64,000 nucleotides of DNA from Isochrysis galbana (GCA_018136815.1 CM030937.1:4214226-4278225); one strand, 5' to 3'. Counted from the first letter of the stretch, positions 1 through 15,073 are shown. Translations and numbers: made by a program. The notes: a model not told the origin generated them from the letters alone.

Positions 1-4431
<4,431 letters not shown>

Positions 4432-4567
4432 GCCTGCTTCTCAGCAACATGTTTGTTTTTTGTGGACTTCTCGGCCTAAACTAGCATAGCTGTTGGGTTT
4501 TCACGTTTTCCACCAAGAGGAGCGCCCGCCCGCATGGGCTTTCTCAGCCTTGTGATGTGCTTGAGTT

Positions 4568-4682
4568 AAATTGCCGGCGTGGTCGCGAGCTTTACCGTGG
4601 ATGCGCTTAGATGCGTTCGTTTTTATAAATTGCAGGCGTGGTCGTGAGCTTCATCGTGGATGCGCTTAGGTGCGCTCGTATT
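4568..4682. repeat. Imperfect 59-bp tandem duplication
   Basis: Two head-to-tail copies with period 59, each holding GGCGTGGTCG, then GAGCTT, then GTGGATGCGCTTAG. They lie in the 3' flank of the beta-galactosidase gene. Confidence 0.75.
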
Positions 4683-5085
4683 CACTGACTTAAGATGCGC
4701 ATGCCGGTAGTTGGTAGTCCGTACGTTGTGCACGGCGATGAGTTTGCGTTGTGCATAATTTTGACACGGTGACACGTATATGTTACTATCTACTACTACA
4801 TCTATATGCTGGAAGAGAAGAGAATGAGCATTCTATAATCTATAACGAATAATAACAATGCGACCATTAGTACCGCTACGGCCACTACCATGTACGAACA
4901 CGCTAACTCGCCAACCATGGTAGCTCACTACAACACAGGGCACAACATTCTAGTAGCTAGTAGCCTATTTCGAGCTTCCTCCTCGCAGCCCCGGGGTTGC
5001 AAAGCCCCCCCTCTTCCTCTCTCCGCTCTCTCCCTGCGCTCTCCCTGCGGCGCGTCGCCATGCGCGCGCCATAGGCCCAGGCCAG

Positions 5086-5205
5086 AATATGTAGTTTAGC
5101 CAACCCAAATATGTAGCGTTTATATGTAGAAAATATGTAGAGACGAGTAGCAAGTCATCCAACTAGATGCCCAAATATGTGACAAATATGTAGCAGATAT
5201 GTTTT
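5086..5205. repeat. Cluster of ATATGTAG words
   Basis: The word AATATGTAG or a one-base variant occurs at least six times in about 120 bp with irregular spacing, so it is not a simple tandem array. Confidence 0.65.
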
Positions 5206-5284
5206 GATACAAAAAACCCGGTTGTCGCGTCAGGCCTGACGTCAGGTATAGGTACATCACAGGTTCACAGGTAGGAGTCAGGTG

Positions 5285-5313
5285 GGTGACTCACGCACGC
5301 ACGCACGCACACA

Positions 5314-5380
<67 letters not shown>
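5285..5380. repeat. CA/CACG dinucleotide microsatellite
   Basis: A run of CA repeats of nearly 100 bp, with ACGC variants at the left end. Open frames through it on both strands are repeat artefacts. Confidence 0.95.
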
Positions 5381-5383
<3 letters not shown>

Positions 5384-6268
5384 CGCATGGTCAGGCTTGT
5401 GTAGCCTGTCTGCAGAGACTTGGGTGCCGTGCTTTGTTGCCTTGTTTGTCCTCTTTGCTGCCTTAGGTACTCTCTATGCCTGTGGGCATCGATTTGCCTG
5501 AATCTATGCGCTTGCGCTCTAGGTTGGGGGCCTCCCATGTTGCATGCCGCGATGTTGGACATTTTTGGCTTTCGAAAACGTTCGCTTGGCTTACCTTCTG
5601 TTGCTGTTAGTCTTCGGCTCGTGTGTTTACGGATTCTGTCTGTTTTCAGACAACCATCGACGGTTGTCTGGATTTCGCTCGCTCGCTCCGACGCACGCTC
5701 CACGTTCTCTCTATCTTGAAGTCTAACTTCTAATATGCACCGCACCGCAACATGGACGCACTCGAACTTGGACCGCAGTTCGGCACGGTCCTCCGGAACA
5801 GATGCCATACAGCTGCCGGAGTTGCTTTGGTTGCCGGAGTTGTTGCTCTTCTTACTTCTTACCCTCGTTTCCTTAATACTGCCGTTCTTTACACTGGTTC
5901 TTTGGTTTTCTGCCTTCGTTGTTCTTTCGGTCTCGCTTCACGGTTCACGGCGCGTCACGCTGTAATTCCTCCTGCGCGTGTCGCGTGTGGTGAGGACGTG
6001 AGGACATTAACATTAAGAAGTTTTTTTTTCGATTGCTCTCTCCTTTCTCCCTATTGGAAATTTTAGTCTTGTAAGAGTAAGAGGTCTTGTTGGCTAGCAT
6101 CCCTAGCCACATACACCGGACGAGCCATGCACCAACCGCGCACATCCCCATCGCGGGGGAGGGGCTCCGGGCTCCGTTGCCGATGAGGCACGGTCCCTCA
6201 GCACTAGGATTAAACTAGGACAACAAGAAAACTCTGACACTCCCCCACTCTCCATTCCTATGTCTCGT

Positions 6269-6274
6269 CCCCGC

Positions 6275-6307
<33 letters not shown>
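6269..6307. repeat. Poly-C tract
   Basis: Nearly uninterrupted run of about 39 cytosines about 95 bp before the reductase ATG, probably in the promoter or 5' UTR. Its length may be unreliable in the assembly. Confidence 0.9.
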
Positions 6308-6308
<1 letters not shown>

Positions 6309-6401
6309 CCCCCCGCCCTCTCTCTCTCTACTCTCGCACCGCCGAAGGCCCCGCCGCGCGACCGGCCGCTTCCGTCTGCTTCTGCCCATCCATCGGCCGC
6401 G

Positions 6402-7793
6402 ATGTTTTCGCTCCTCGTAGTCGGCTTACTCCCGCTCGATCGGCGCACGGCGCTAGCGGCATGTGCATCTCTCGTCGTCCCTCGGCCCGCAAGCCTCCCA
6501 GCGTCCGCAGCATTGCGCCGCACAGCATCAATCCCAACCTGGGACCTGGGCGGTGTGCAGATGCCCACACTCGCTCTCAACACTGCTGGCCTGAGCGCGG
6601 ACGCCGCCGAGCGAGCAACGAGGCTCGCTGTGAATGCGGGGATCACGCACGTCGACTTCCATCCGGGAATCGAACGCGATGGTGTCGCGCGCGCGATCGC
6701 CAGCATTGGCAGAACGCGGAGTGATCTTTTCCTCACCACTAAGATCCGCGCGGTGAAGGACCCAGCAGTCTCACCGGCGGAGGCGGCAGGTGCATGGGCT
6801 CACGTTCCATTCTGTGATTTATGAACGCTTCACGTGCTATTGAACAACTCATGCTCAACAAGCAGCTGCATGGTGATCGCCCGTATTGGGGCATACTGTC
6901 TTTGGAATGTGAGCATTGATTGTCCTCAGCTCAAATGTCGTTGCCTGATCTTGTTTTGCAGTTATTGCTCAAAAGCAGATTGACGAAGACCTCGAGGTGC
7001 TCCATGTTCCTAGCGTCGACATGCTCATGATACGCGATAGTCCCGATTGCGCCGTGATGCATGCCCAGTGGGCAATTCTGGAGGACGCATTGAAGTCCGG
7101 GAAGACTCGTGCCATAGGTGACATGGTTGTACCCGCGCCATTCTAGTTGACGTCCGCACATGCGGCCGACTTTAGTAGCCGGTGTATCGCTAGAGAGTGC
7201 GATTTACGGGGCTCACAACATGCTAATTAATTTTTGTGAATGCTCCCAGGCCTCTATGGTCCTGTTCCGCTAACTTGTCGTGTCTCCTCATAGGTACTGT
7301 GAACTACTGTGAAAAGCAGCTAGATTGCCTTTTGCAGTTCGCGAGGGTGAAGCCTGCGGTGAACTACTACATGTTTCATTGTGGGATGGGTCCAGACTCT
7401 CATGGTCTACGTAGTTACGGCGAAAAGGCCGGGGTGAGGACCTTTGGATATGGAGCTCTCGGAGAGCCGGGGCCCTCGTCCGAAATTCTGGCTAGCCCAG
7501 TGCTCCGTCGGATTGGAGAGGCACACAGTCGCTCAACGACTCAAGTTGCTCTTCGTTGGGCTTTGCAAGGCGGCGTTGCGATGAGCGTACGACCAACTTC
7601 CGACTTTGGGTTGGGCACGAGCGCTTGCAGAGCGGAGGATGATGCTTGCGAGGCTGGATTGCGCGAGCGGGCCGGAGTATTTGAATGGTCCCTCTCTTCC
7701 CAAGAGATGTCGGAGATTGACGTTTTGGACGCCCCCGATGGCATTCCTGCGCTCTTTTCCAGCTCGTGCAATCCAGAGCGCATTGGCATCTAG
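6402..7793 (+). CDS. Aldo/keto reductase-like protein with N-terminal leader
   Basis: Exons 6402-6789, 6962-7117 and 7294-7793 (introns 172 and 176 bp, GT-AG, phases consistent) give 347 residues. The first ~45 residues form a hydrophobic/basic leader (MFSLLVVGLLPL...) suggesting plastid or secretory targeting. The rest follows the AKR barrel: AGITHVDFHPG, LFLTTKI with the Lys, DALKSGKTRAIG (the usual GKVRAIG strand), ARVKPAVNYYMFHC, and QVALRWALQGG near the C-terminus. The Asp and Lys of the tetrad are visible. The Tyr five residues after the Asp is Ile, and the usual LLHWP His position reads LMIRDSP, so classic NAD(P)H-dependent carbonyl reduction is doubtful. Confidence 0.85.
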
Positions 7794-8628
7794 CTTATCT
7801 CACACCAACCCTTCGTATGAAATGGTGTATACCTTTATTCAATGACAGCACAACATTCAACTCTTGATATCTTGCTTGGCTCACATTTTACTACCACAAG
7901 GCATTCTTCAATGTACTCGAGCAGCCAGCGTACTCATTTGTGTGGGTTGTGAGCACTCCGTCAAAAATGTCTCTCTCAACCCGGACCAAATGGGGGGAGG
8001 ATACAAAAGCTGTCGCCCTGACACCATCGCGGTGGCAAGGGAGGGTCGACAACAAGAGGATCATCGCCGCCGCCATCGCGCGCGGAGACAACAGGTGGCG
8101 GCGGCGGCGGTGCCAGCCCGCCAGCCCACCTCCTGCGCCCCTCCCCCCGCGCGAAATGCGCTGGATGCTGGCCTGTGGCACGGAGTCTCCGGCTGGTAGC
8201 GGTGCCAAGTTAGCTGCTCTAGCCCTCGGTGACTAACGGTTCACGTGACACGTGAGCGTCTTGAGTTTTGTGATACTTTCGTACACATTCAAGTCTAAAA
8301 ATATGAGTATGACTTATGCTCCAGTGTTCATAGACCCAAGCCTCGTGAACCCAGTGAGTTGGCGTCACAAGTTTCCTCGCTATTCGATGTTTGTGCCTCG
8401 CATGAAGGGCCTCACAGAAATATACCGGAGGGGGCCCGGCTGTATTTCGCGCACCGCCTTCGATCTTCGATGGCCTGAAATTCGGTATTTTTCGAAAATT
8501 TCGCCGGAGAACCCCCAATTTTTTTTGCTGATCCATCCTACCGGTAGCCATAGGGAGCTTATTTAGCCATTCATTCACCCATTGTAGCTGGTGCCCTCCG
8601 CACCCCCATAGTAGTGACCGGGCTAATT

Positions 8629-9127
8629 TTAATTTTCACCCTTAGAAGTTAAAATATAGCTGTTTGACCGCCCTATCCGAGGCGTTCTGCAACCGTTCTG
8701 CATGACGGCTTCCTTGTTGCCAAAGATGGCCATGCGCTTGTTGTACACGTTCAGCTTGACGTACTTCGCCAGCTGCGCGTTCCAGTCCGCACAGTCATTG
8801 TAAATTGTGGAAGGCTTCTCAAGGTCGTAGAATTTGCATGTCCTCATTCATGCTCTGCGTGAAGGCGCCCGGCCCCTCATGCACATTGCCGAAGTATTTG
8901 AGGCACTCCTCCACACAGGCCACACACCCTCTTTTGTCAGCTAAGCTCTCGTCAAGGCTACTTGACCAGCGGTGCGCGCCACGAATGGCAGCACCAATGG
9001 AGCGCTGGATCTTCTTCACGAGGGGGTTAGCGCGCAGAGCCTCACGCGACGCCACTCCCCACTCCGCTCGCGCTACACGCAGCGCCCCCCCCCCCGCCCC
9101 GATCCACCGCACTGCCACCTTCAGCAT
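8629..9127 (-). pseudogene. Unidentified coding remnant in two frames
   Basis: Two overlapping minus-strand frames (9127-8819, then 8847-8629) read like one protein with a frame change near 8830. The upstream frame is basic (IQRSIGAAIRGAHRW) with CVACVEEC; the downstream one holds STIYNDCADWNAQLAKYVK. The family is not recognised. It abuts copy 1 of the CTGTTTGACCGCCCTA motif, so a transposon origin is possible. Its boundaries are not known. Confidence 0.3.
8660..8675 (+). repeat. Dispersed CTGTTTGACCGCCCTA motif, copy 1
   Basis: One of six copies in the window; the others lie at about 25546-25561 (-), 32081-32096 (-), 43161-43176 (+), 45981-45996 (+) and 46311-46325 (+). Read outward it begins TAGGGC, as hAT-type terminal inverted repeats often do. 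That family link is a guess. Confidence 0.75.
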
Positions 9128-9696
9128 CCAAGCACCGAACGGTGAGTTTTTCCGTTTTGGATGAGAAAATCACCCGCCAAACTCACGGCCCCTCTCTCCA
9201 CTCCCCAGTCTTCGAGTACCACAAGTCGACCCCGGGAGATGACATCTCACGTGGGAGATCGGCCCTCCGCAGCTGCAGAAGCCGCTGCGAGTCGAGGTTC
9301 GATTTCGAGATGTTTCTTTTCCACCCGACGGGCGTCGTGGGTCGTTGGAGAGAGGGGGGGGGGGGGGGGAGGGAGAGGGGGGGCACCCTCCGGGGGGGGG
9401 GACCTCTCGACTTGGTGGGAACCTCGTGCGCCCCGCCCCCCTCCCCCTCCTCCCCCCCTCCCCCCCTTCCCCCTGACCCCCCCCCCCCCCCCTCCTCAAT
9501 CGAGCCACAGCTTGGCCGCCCGCCCCCAGCTCCTCGCCCGCCCCCCCCCCTCTCGGCCCCCCCTCGGCCCCCCTTCCCCCCCCTTCCCCCGCCCCCGTCC
9601 CGCTTCCTCGTCCCCACGAGTCGCGGCGAGCTCGGCCCCCCGCGCCCCCCGTCGGTGCCCCCCATCCCAAGTACGGCTTGCACGAAGGCGTTCGAC

Positions 9697-10581
9697 ATGC
9701 GCGAGTCGGTCCTCAACGAGTCGGACGAAACGGCACGCCAATTTGCCTTCTCGACACTAGAGCAGCTCAGGCTCGACCAGCGACTTCCTGAGGCAGCTCT
9801 AGCTCAGATGTACGGGACTGGGAAGCTTTGCCGCCAAAAAAGGCAAGACGTGGTTGAAACCATGGCGGAGATCTCCGAGCGTCTTGGCCTGCACGTCCAG
9901 ACAGCTGGTCTCGCTGTCAACATATTCGACCGCTTTACCGCTCGCGCATGGCAACGCATGACCGAGGCCAAACTCGTCGCAGTTGTGTCTATCCTCCTCG
10001 CTGCCAAGTTCCTGGAGGTTTCCGCACCCAACTTCAACGATCTTAGTGCGCTCTCCGAGACTACCCGAGAGAAACTCCGCGACGTTGAGCTCGACGTGCT
10101 CGACGAGCTGTCTTGGGACCTGCACACGCCAACGCCACATGCCTTCGCTGAACAGCTGTGCACCGTTGTGGGAGCCTCAGCTCCGGTGCGTACTCGAGCA
10201 GAGTTCCTCATTGACTTGTCTTACTACGATCACGAGATGCTCGAGCACTCACACATGATTATCGCATGCTCATCCTTCTTGCTGAGCTGGAAACAGCTCG
10301 ATGATCACCGTTCGGCAGCCAAGCACTCGCAACTTCTCTCTCAAATCTCTCGTACTCCCATGTCAGAGCTGATCCGATGTTGTGACCTGTTGGACAAATC
10401 TTTCAATGCAATCCTCCATGCGGAGTCCACGACCGATGCTGCAAACCCATGCATGGGCAGCCATGGTCGTGTGTCTCCTAGCTCCGTCATGTCCAATTTC
10501 ACCGCGGAGATGGAGCATGACCAACAGCATGCACATGATCTTGTCAATGGTGGCAAACATTTTTTCGTCCCTGTTGTGTAA
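9697..10581 (+). CDS. Cyclin (cyclin-box protein)
   Basis: Cyclins bind and activate cyclin-dependent kinases. From the ATG at 9697 the protein has 294 residues, a single exon here. The N-terminal cyclin box covers roughly residues 20-140, with LGLHVQTAGLAVNIFDRF and LVAVVSILLAAKFLE, equivalent to the conserved helices around LA-KFEE. The second fold follows (LIDLSYYDHEMLEHSHMI). The frame stays open upstream to 9142, but that part is proline runs from a C-rich tract. I therefore start at the Met just before the folded domain; an upstream coding exon is possible. The subtype (A/B or D) is not decidable, because neither a D-box nor an LxCxE motif is evident. Confidence 0.85.
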   Translation: MRESVLNESDETARQFAFSTLEQLRLDQRLPEAALAQMYGTGKLCRQKRQDVVETMAEISERLGLHVQTAGLAVNIFDRFTARAWQRMTEAKLVAVVSILLAAKFLEVSAPNFNDLSALSETTREKLRDVELDVLDELSWDLHTPTPHAFAEQLCTVVGASAPVRTRAEFLIDLSYYDHEMLEHSHMIIACSSFLLSWKQLDDHRSAAKHSQLLSQISRTPMSELIRCCDLLDKSFNAILHAESTTDAANPCMGSHGRVSPSSVMSNFTAEMEHDQQHAHDLVNGGKHFFVPVV

Positions 10582-11348
10582 TCGCCTCACGGCAGACTTG
10601 CGCATCGCAGGATCGGCGCAGTCACTCATCACGGACCAATGTACCTTACCTTGTGAGGGCGCTGTTCATCTTCGAGCAGCCTATGGAAGGCACGCTCCGT
10701 TTTACATGGGCCATCTACTTTGCCATGCAAGTATTCAGCAAGGGCAACTATCTGTGCGTGAGCACATGTGTAGACACAACTTGCTGCATGACCCCCCCCC
10801 CCCCAGCTCCAGCTCAGCGGAGGGTTACTATCAGACTAGGCCAGGGAGTGTGGGTTGCAGAGGCAATCATGCAAAATCAACGTTATCGGTGCTGTCGAGA
10901 GTGTACTCAGCCGCACGAAAAACATGCTTAATGGACAAGCATCAGCATGGAGTGTGTACTTTGCCAGTGAAATTGCGATTTTGCGTTGTGGGTAGGTGCA
11001 GTGTCAGCTAGGTCAAACACCCGATAAAATTTTTTTGAGACTAGGCCCATTGCCCATAGGGCACACTGCGGTTTGAGTGATGATGATGAGTGAGTTCGCA
11101 TACTTACATATGCACATGTCAAGGCTAGGGCTCGCGATGAATAGGGTGTTTTCAAAACTATCCGATGAGTTCGAAATAACATGCCAGTGAGCTAATCGGT
11201 TCCCTCGGAAACCTATCAATTGCATACTAATCGCCCCTTCAAAGTTTTTTCAAAACTCTCTATTAATAGCCCTATATTAACAGCTATTAATGCATTGTGG
11301 CGGGAACTTTCGCGGGTTTGCGCGCGGTAGGGGGGGGAAAGGTGAAAG
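10582..11348. other. Intergenic, nothing recognised
   Basis: 3' flank of the cyclin gene and AT-richer sequence with a short C run near 10793. No gene, RNA or repeat that I can support. Confidence 0.5.
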
Positions 11349-11705
11349 GTGGGAAAAGGGGGCCCTCTCTCTTGTTCTCGTCGGCGGCGCGCGCAATGGG
11401 GAAATGGTGGCCGAAGCCGAAGGCTGCCCGAGCGGCCGAGGCCACGGCGGCAGCCGCGTCTGCCCCGAAGCCCAAAGGCCAAAGGCACAGGCGCGCTCAA
11501 GCGCACGCGCCCACGAGCGCCTTCGAGCCCCTGCGGCCAAGCGGCCAAGGACGTCACCTATGAATGCGAGAAGATCGTGGTCCAGCGGCTTTCCAAAGGC
11601 GTCTCGCAGTTCATGGTGAAGTGGGTGGGCTACGACACAAAGGACAACACCTGTGAGCCGGTGGAGCACCTAGCGGGTTGCGAGAGCCTTATTTATAGCT
11701 TATAG
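11349..11705 (+). pseudogene. Chromodomain fragment, probably from a retroelement integrase
   Basis: A 118-codon frame. Its first half is Arg/Pro-rich from GC-rich DNA. Its second half is a chromodomain: YECEKIVVQRL, then QFMVKWVGYDTKDNTCEPVEHL, close to the YEVEKIL and LVKWKGY..NTWEP consensus. The consensus Trp before EP is Cys. At the 3' end a short duplication (TTATAGC twice, about 11691-11706) shifts the frame; without it the frame would run on as ESLIADYIQRQK. Chromodomains occur at the C-terminus of chromoviral integrases, and an integrase relic lies at 22477-23406. I infer a decayed element rather than a host chromatin protein. Confidence 0.55.
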
Positions 11706-11849
11706 CTGACTACATCCAACGGCAGAAAGGATGCGGGCCATCAAAAGTCCCGGTGCACCACCCAAATCAGGGAGAAATTATACCCCCGCATACATACATA
11801 TTATAATCACTAGGATGTTTGACCCCCCTCCCTCCACGCCTCGTGATCA

Positions 11850-12321
11850 CAGGGTGACTTGCACCTTGAGCTTCCTCAGTTGTGAGAGCATTGGCTGGCT
11901 CTCCGCGCCAATCGGGTTGCACGAGAGGTCCACCGACGACAACCGAAAGCTCCGTCCGCGCGAGCTCGCACAAGCGCTGCACGCCCGCCGGTCCGATCCG
12001 GTTGCGGTCGAGGATGAGCCTATGGGTCCTCCGACGCACGCTCCTGCCTCAAGCACGCGACAGACCATGTCCAAGGCCTCGTCGTCGAGATCCGCATTGG
12101 ACAGACGCACGGTGGAGCGGTTGGAGGATACACTGAAGGTACTCCACTCGATGCGCGAGAGGCATGGGAGCGCGGCTTTGGCGAGCGTGCGTAGGACATC
12201 GCCGTCTGCACAACTCAAGCGCAGCGAGCGCAACGAGTAGTTGGGGTGCGCGAGGGAGGCGAGACGACTCGCGATCCGTGGCAAGATGTTTGCGCTGTCG
12301 ACCTCAAGGAGGTCGAGGTCT
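11850..12321 (-). pseudogene. Leucine-rich repeat (RNI-type) gene fragment with frame changes
   Basis: Read on the minus strand from 12321 downwards. LRR units appear in one frame (LDLLEVDSANILPRI; LRSLRLSCADGDVLRTL; VRLSNADLDDEALDMV), then in a second (HRLILDRNRIGPAGVQRLCEL), then in the first again (LSSVDLSCNPIGAESQPML) up to a stop near 11850. The two switches indicate indels or sequence errors. At its upstream end the LRR sequence stops abruptly where LINE reverse-transcriptase sequence of the opposite strand begins. A fragment of an LRR gene broken by that insertion is the simplest reading. Confidence 0.55.
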
Positions 12322-13115
12322 CGCCTTCCTCCTTACGGCGGAAGCCCTCACCCGAGCCATAAACAACGACGACGAAGTAAACGGCATTATAATAAACGGA
12401 GCAGAACTAAAAATCAGCCAATTCGCCGACGACACCCAACTGATGGCGTCCGACTATCCCAGCTTACGCCGCTCCCTCGAATGGGTGGAACGCTACGCGA
12501 AAGCCTCTAGTGGTAAACCCAACGAGGCCAAATATGAGGGGCTCCGAATGGGCTCCTATCGCAGGAAATCCCCCCCGGAGGACTTCAAACGATTTAAATG
12601 GCTGAAATCCAAAGAATACGCCACCATACTAGGGGTACCCCTTGGGGACCAGAAGGCAATCAACACCTTTTGGAGGAAACTCGCCGACAGAATAGCAAAG
12701 AAGACGACAGCATACGCACCCATCGCCGGCACGCTCTCAATACATGGAAAAACGAAAGTAGCCAACTTCCTCGTCTACTCGATCCCTCGATATTGGATAC
12801 AAACCTTAATGCCGCCCAAGTGGTTCCACCAACACCTCAAAAAGCAGGTAGACTTGATACTATGGACCAACCACAAGACGGAACGAAAGATCCAATGGAT
12901 CAAACACCCAGAGGCGCCCATGGAAGGTGACACCCCAAACGGCCCGACCTTGGGACTCGGACTGATAGACTGGCCTAATCACGTGAAAGCGCTACGAGCC
13001 AAATGGATACTAAACTACTTAGACCCCCGCCAAGCCAACTGGAAACAAGTCCTCGACGCGTGGTTCTGTCGAACCAACCTAGGCAGGGCAGCGGTGTTGT
13101 CCACGATACAGCGCC
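12322..13115 (+). pseudogene. Non-LTR (LINE) retrotransposon reverse transcriptase fragment
   Basis: About 265 codons of the palm and thumb of a LINE-type reverse transcriptase, which copies element RNA at a nicked target. Seen: LLTAEALTRAI, the catalytic box QFADDTQLM (Asp pair at 12428-12433), LGVPLGDQKAI, and GLGLIDWPNHVKALRAKWIL (usual before the connection region). The 5' half of the protein (endonuclease and fingers) is missing and the frame fades at about 13115. The C-terminal zinc-finger part of what may be the same family lies at 40911-42254 (-). Confidence 0.85.
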
Positions 13116-13606
13116 TGGAATTTCGTGTGAGAGGTTGCAGCGCACCCCGCGTTTGTTGCGTAGGCAGAGCCCTTGCGTGAAGCGGGCGCAAGGCTTGGGG
13201 GGCGCTTTGCCAAGCGCCTCGTGAGCGGACTTGGGGCGGGGAGCGATCTTGCGCGATTCGTTGCGTTCCCTACGCTTGGCGGCTTCTGCATCGCATTCGC
13301 AGATGCGGTGTATCGGTGAGAGGCCGAGGGCTACCTCCGGGCGCCAACCTTTGCACCCTTTGGTGCTTCCGTGGATCATGAGCTTGTGGGGGGATTGGAT
13401 GTTCGGGGGCATGGCGATCGGTTTGCATGCCCGGACGGCGTAATTTACCGGCACCGTTTTGTTGTCGATGGTGAGAACGATTTTGCGCGGGAAGTTGCCT
13501 GATAAGAAGGTTCCTTGTGCCGCGGAGACGTAGAGGTGCCAGCGGGATGAGTGGGCTACTTTTGACACAAAAGTGCCCGACTCACCTTCGAGTTTCATTC
13601 GCTCGC
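13115..13606 (-). pseudogene. CCCH zinc-finger coding fragment running into the assembly gap
   Basis: A minus-strand frame enters from the N gap and holds a structured-looking stretch (WHLYVSAAQGTFLSGNFPRK, IVLTIDNKTVPVNYAVRA). A basic linker follows, then a C-x7-C-x8-C-x3-H finger (CARFTQGLC ... CNLSH). It adjoins the LINE fragment tail to tail. It could be the first ORF of a retroelement, since nucleic-acid-binding fingers are usual there, or a host fragment. The start is hidden by the gap. Confidence 0.4.
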
Positions 13607-13706
13607 NNNNNNNNNNNNNNNNNNNNNNNNNNNNNNNNNNNNNNNNNNNNNNNNNNNNNNNNNNNNNNNNNNNNNNNNNNNNNNNNNNNNNNNNNNNNNN
13701 NNNNNN
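13607..13706. other. Assembly gap (100 N)
   Basis: Exactly 100 N, most likely a placeholder for a gap of unknown size. It removes the catalytic half of the CtpA gene and the start of the CCCH fragment. Confidence 1.
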
Positions 13707-15073
13707 GTATCCAATCTGCAGGTGACGGAACGGCAAACGATTACGTCGTGAAATATGTGAGCACAGCGAGGAACGCAGTTGCAGACATGGCGGTCGAGTC
13801 GAGTGGCAAGCCGTAGCAGTGGAATGAAAGCACCTTCGATCCATCATCTTTGGCAATGATTTTCCAGCTCACGGGATCCGAAACCATGGTGTATGCACGT
13901 TTGAGAGACACCTGTGTAGTGCATATACAAGTGTCTATGCGCCTCTTTGAAAGATAATGCCCTCGCAAGTAATGGGCAATGGCGCCGCACGCACTGTTCG
14001 CTCGACTCCATCGCCCTTTGACTTGAAGGCGACCACTGCCACTACGGGATCAACCTGGATTGCTTCAAGTGCATCAAATGATGTCATGCCTTTGGTAGCT
14101 TTGCCATTTATCTCCACAATCTTTATTTGAGGCAAGGTAGGTATGGAGCCCAAAGTTAGCTGCCTTAGATTCTTAGATCAATCGGAGCGGGTGCATCTGG
14201 ACCATCTCACATGGTTTGTGCTATCGGAATCCATCTTACATGGTTTGTACTATCGAACCAAGTGTCGCCTACGTGCGCCGCAGGTGCAAAGCTAACGGGC
14301 ATACCTCATCGCCATACTCGATGCCAGCTCTTTCTGCCGCAGAACCTTGGTTCGGCACAGCACCTACCAGCATTTTGCCTGTGCCAGGTGTACACGGAAA
14401 TTGACTCACGAATAGTGGCGACATTCCGAAGTTTCACTAGCAGTCCTGGAGAGTTGATTGGCATCTACTTGGCAGATAGAATTTTAGCTCAACACATTGA
14501 GGCTGGCATACCTGAATCAGAGATGATCAGATTGAGTCCAACACCGGTCACATCATACTTCCCGAGTTTTATGGCTTGTGTCGGTGTGAGTACCCGTGAG
14601 TATCTGTCTCCCAGACGTCTCACAAGTGTGGCAGACTCCTCTAGTGCCTTCTCATCAGTCAGCGGTGCAAGACTTTCAAGTCGTATCTGTTCTGCCTTTA
14701 AATCGACGCCATTAAATGTGCGGTCAAGGAAGTACTTATCAATCAGAGCCCAGACTTCGCCTGCAACTGGCGAACCAATCGATCCTGACCGCACCACTTC
14801 GATTCCTGCACCTTGGCTCCTCAGCACTCCAGAGGTGACCTCTGCGTATGCATGTGGCGCGAGTGGATGTACCGCTAATCCAGCAGCGAGAACGCATACA
14901 AGGGTATGCCGGTGCAGGTGATCGAGAAGACAAGGCCAAGATGCACATGGATTCCCACCGCCGATGCGCAGTGCGCAGGCTGACGAGAAAAGGTAGAGTG
15001 CGTGAAGTATCGCAAGGGAGCGCATCGATCGCGTCGGTCGCAGGCAAGCACACGCGCCCCCCGCCACTGGCAA
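13707..15073 (-). CDS. ctpA: CtpA-like C-terminal processing protease, 3' part lost in gap
   Basis: Family S41 serine protease. Plant and algal CtpA trims the C-terminus of the D1 protein in the thylakoid lumen. Exons on the minus strand: 15073-14512, 14378-14305, 14120-13995, 13911-13834 and 13715-13707, where the gap begins. Splicing yields GVGLNLIISDSGKMLVGAV, IEYGDEIVEINGKATKGM, GDGVERTVSLKRAYTMVSD and GSKIGY. These are the family's N-terminal helical domain and PDZ domain (GSAAERAGIEYGDE). The Ser/Lys dyad lies beyond the gap. The leader has MRSLAILHALYLFSSACA, a short stretch, then LVCVLAAGLAVHP...HAYA, suggesting ER signal, plastid transit and lumen signal. The start is 15073; 15025 is also possible. 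Divergent from H2A across 187 bp. Confidence 0.9.

Larger units (their letters stand above)
4432..6401. other. Intergenic region with short repeats, no gene seen
   Basis: No convincing gene. Contents in order: an imperfect two-copy tandem repeat (4568-4682), a 4980-5075 fragment resembling the GC-rich dispersed repeats elsewhere in the window, an ATATGTAG word cluster (5086-5205), GTCAGG words, a CA microsatellite, and a long C run just before the aldo/keto reductase gene. Small open frames at 5735-6066 have no recognisable domain and I do not call them. Confidence 0.6.
7794..9696. other. Intergenic region with dispersed motifs and C/G-rich low complexity
   Basis: No clear gene. 8575-8630 resembles 59220-59275 (both contain TGGTGCCC, CGCA, then GTGACC or GTGAGTGACC). 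Copy 1 of the CTGTTTGACCGCCCTA motif lies at 8660-8675. Two adjoining minus-strand reading frames (8629-9127) look protein-like but match nothing I know. 9345-9600 is almost pure C or G and gives proline/glycine-rich frames on every strand. 9140-9230 could hold an intron of the cyclin gene (a GTGAGT site at 9140 and an AG near 9230), but I cannot settle it. Confidence 0.5.

Noticed and set aside
5286-5808. His/Thr- and Val/Cys-rich ORFs over 5286-5808
   Set aside because: Translation of a CA/GT microsatellite.
6215-6739. Minus-strand ORF with polyglycine over the reductase first exon
   Set aside because: Shadow of the spliced plus-strand gene and of the poly-C tract.
9142-9696. Proline-rich N-terminal extension of the cyclin
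   Set aside because: It arises from homopolymer C runs, equally open in other frames; no independent support.
14379-14440. A 31-bp intron or an extra exon in the CtpA gene before GKMLVGAV
   Set aside because: A single 133-bp intron (14379-14511) gives the correct PDZ sequence in phase; the extra exon gives no family match.
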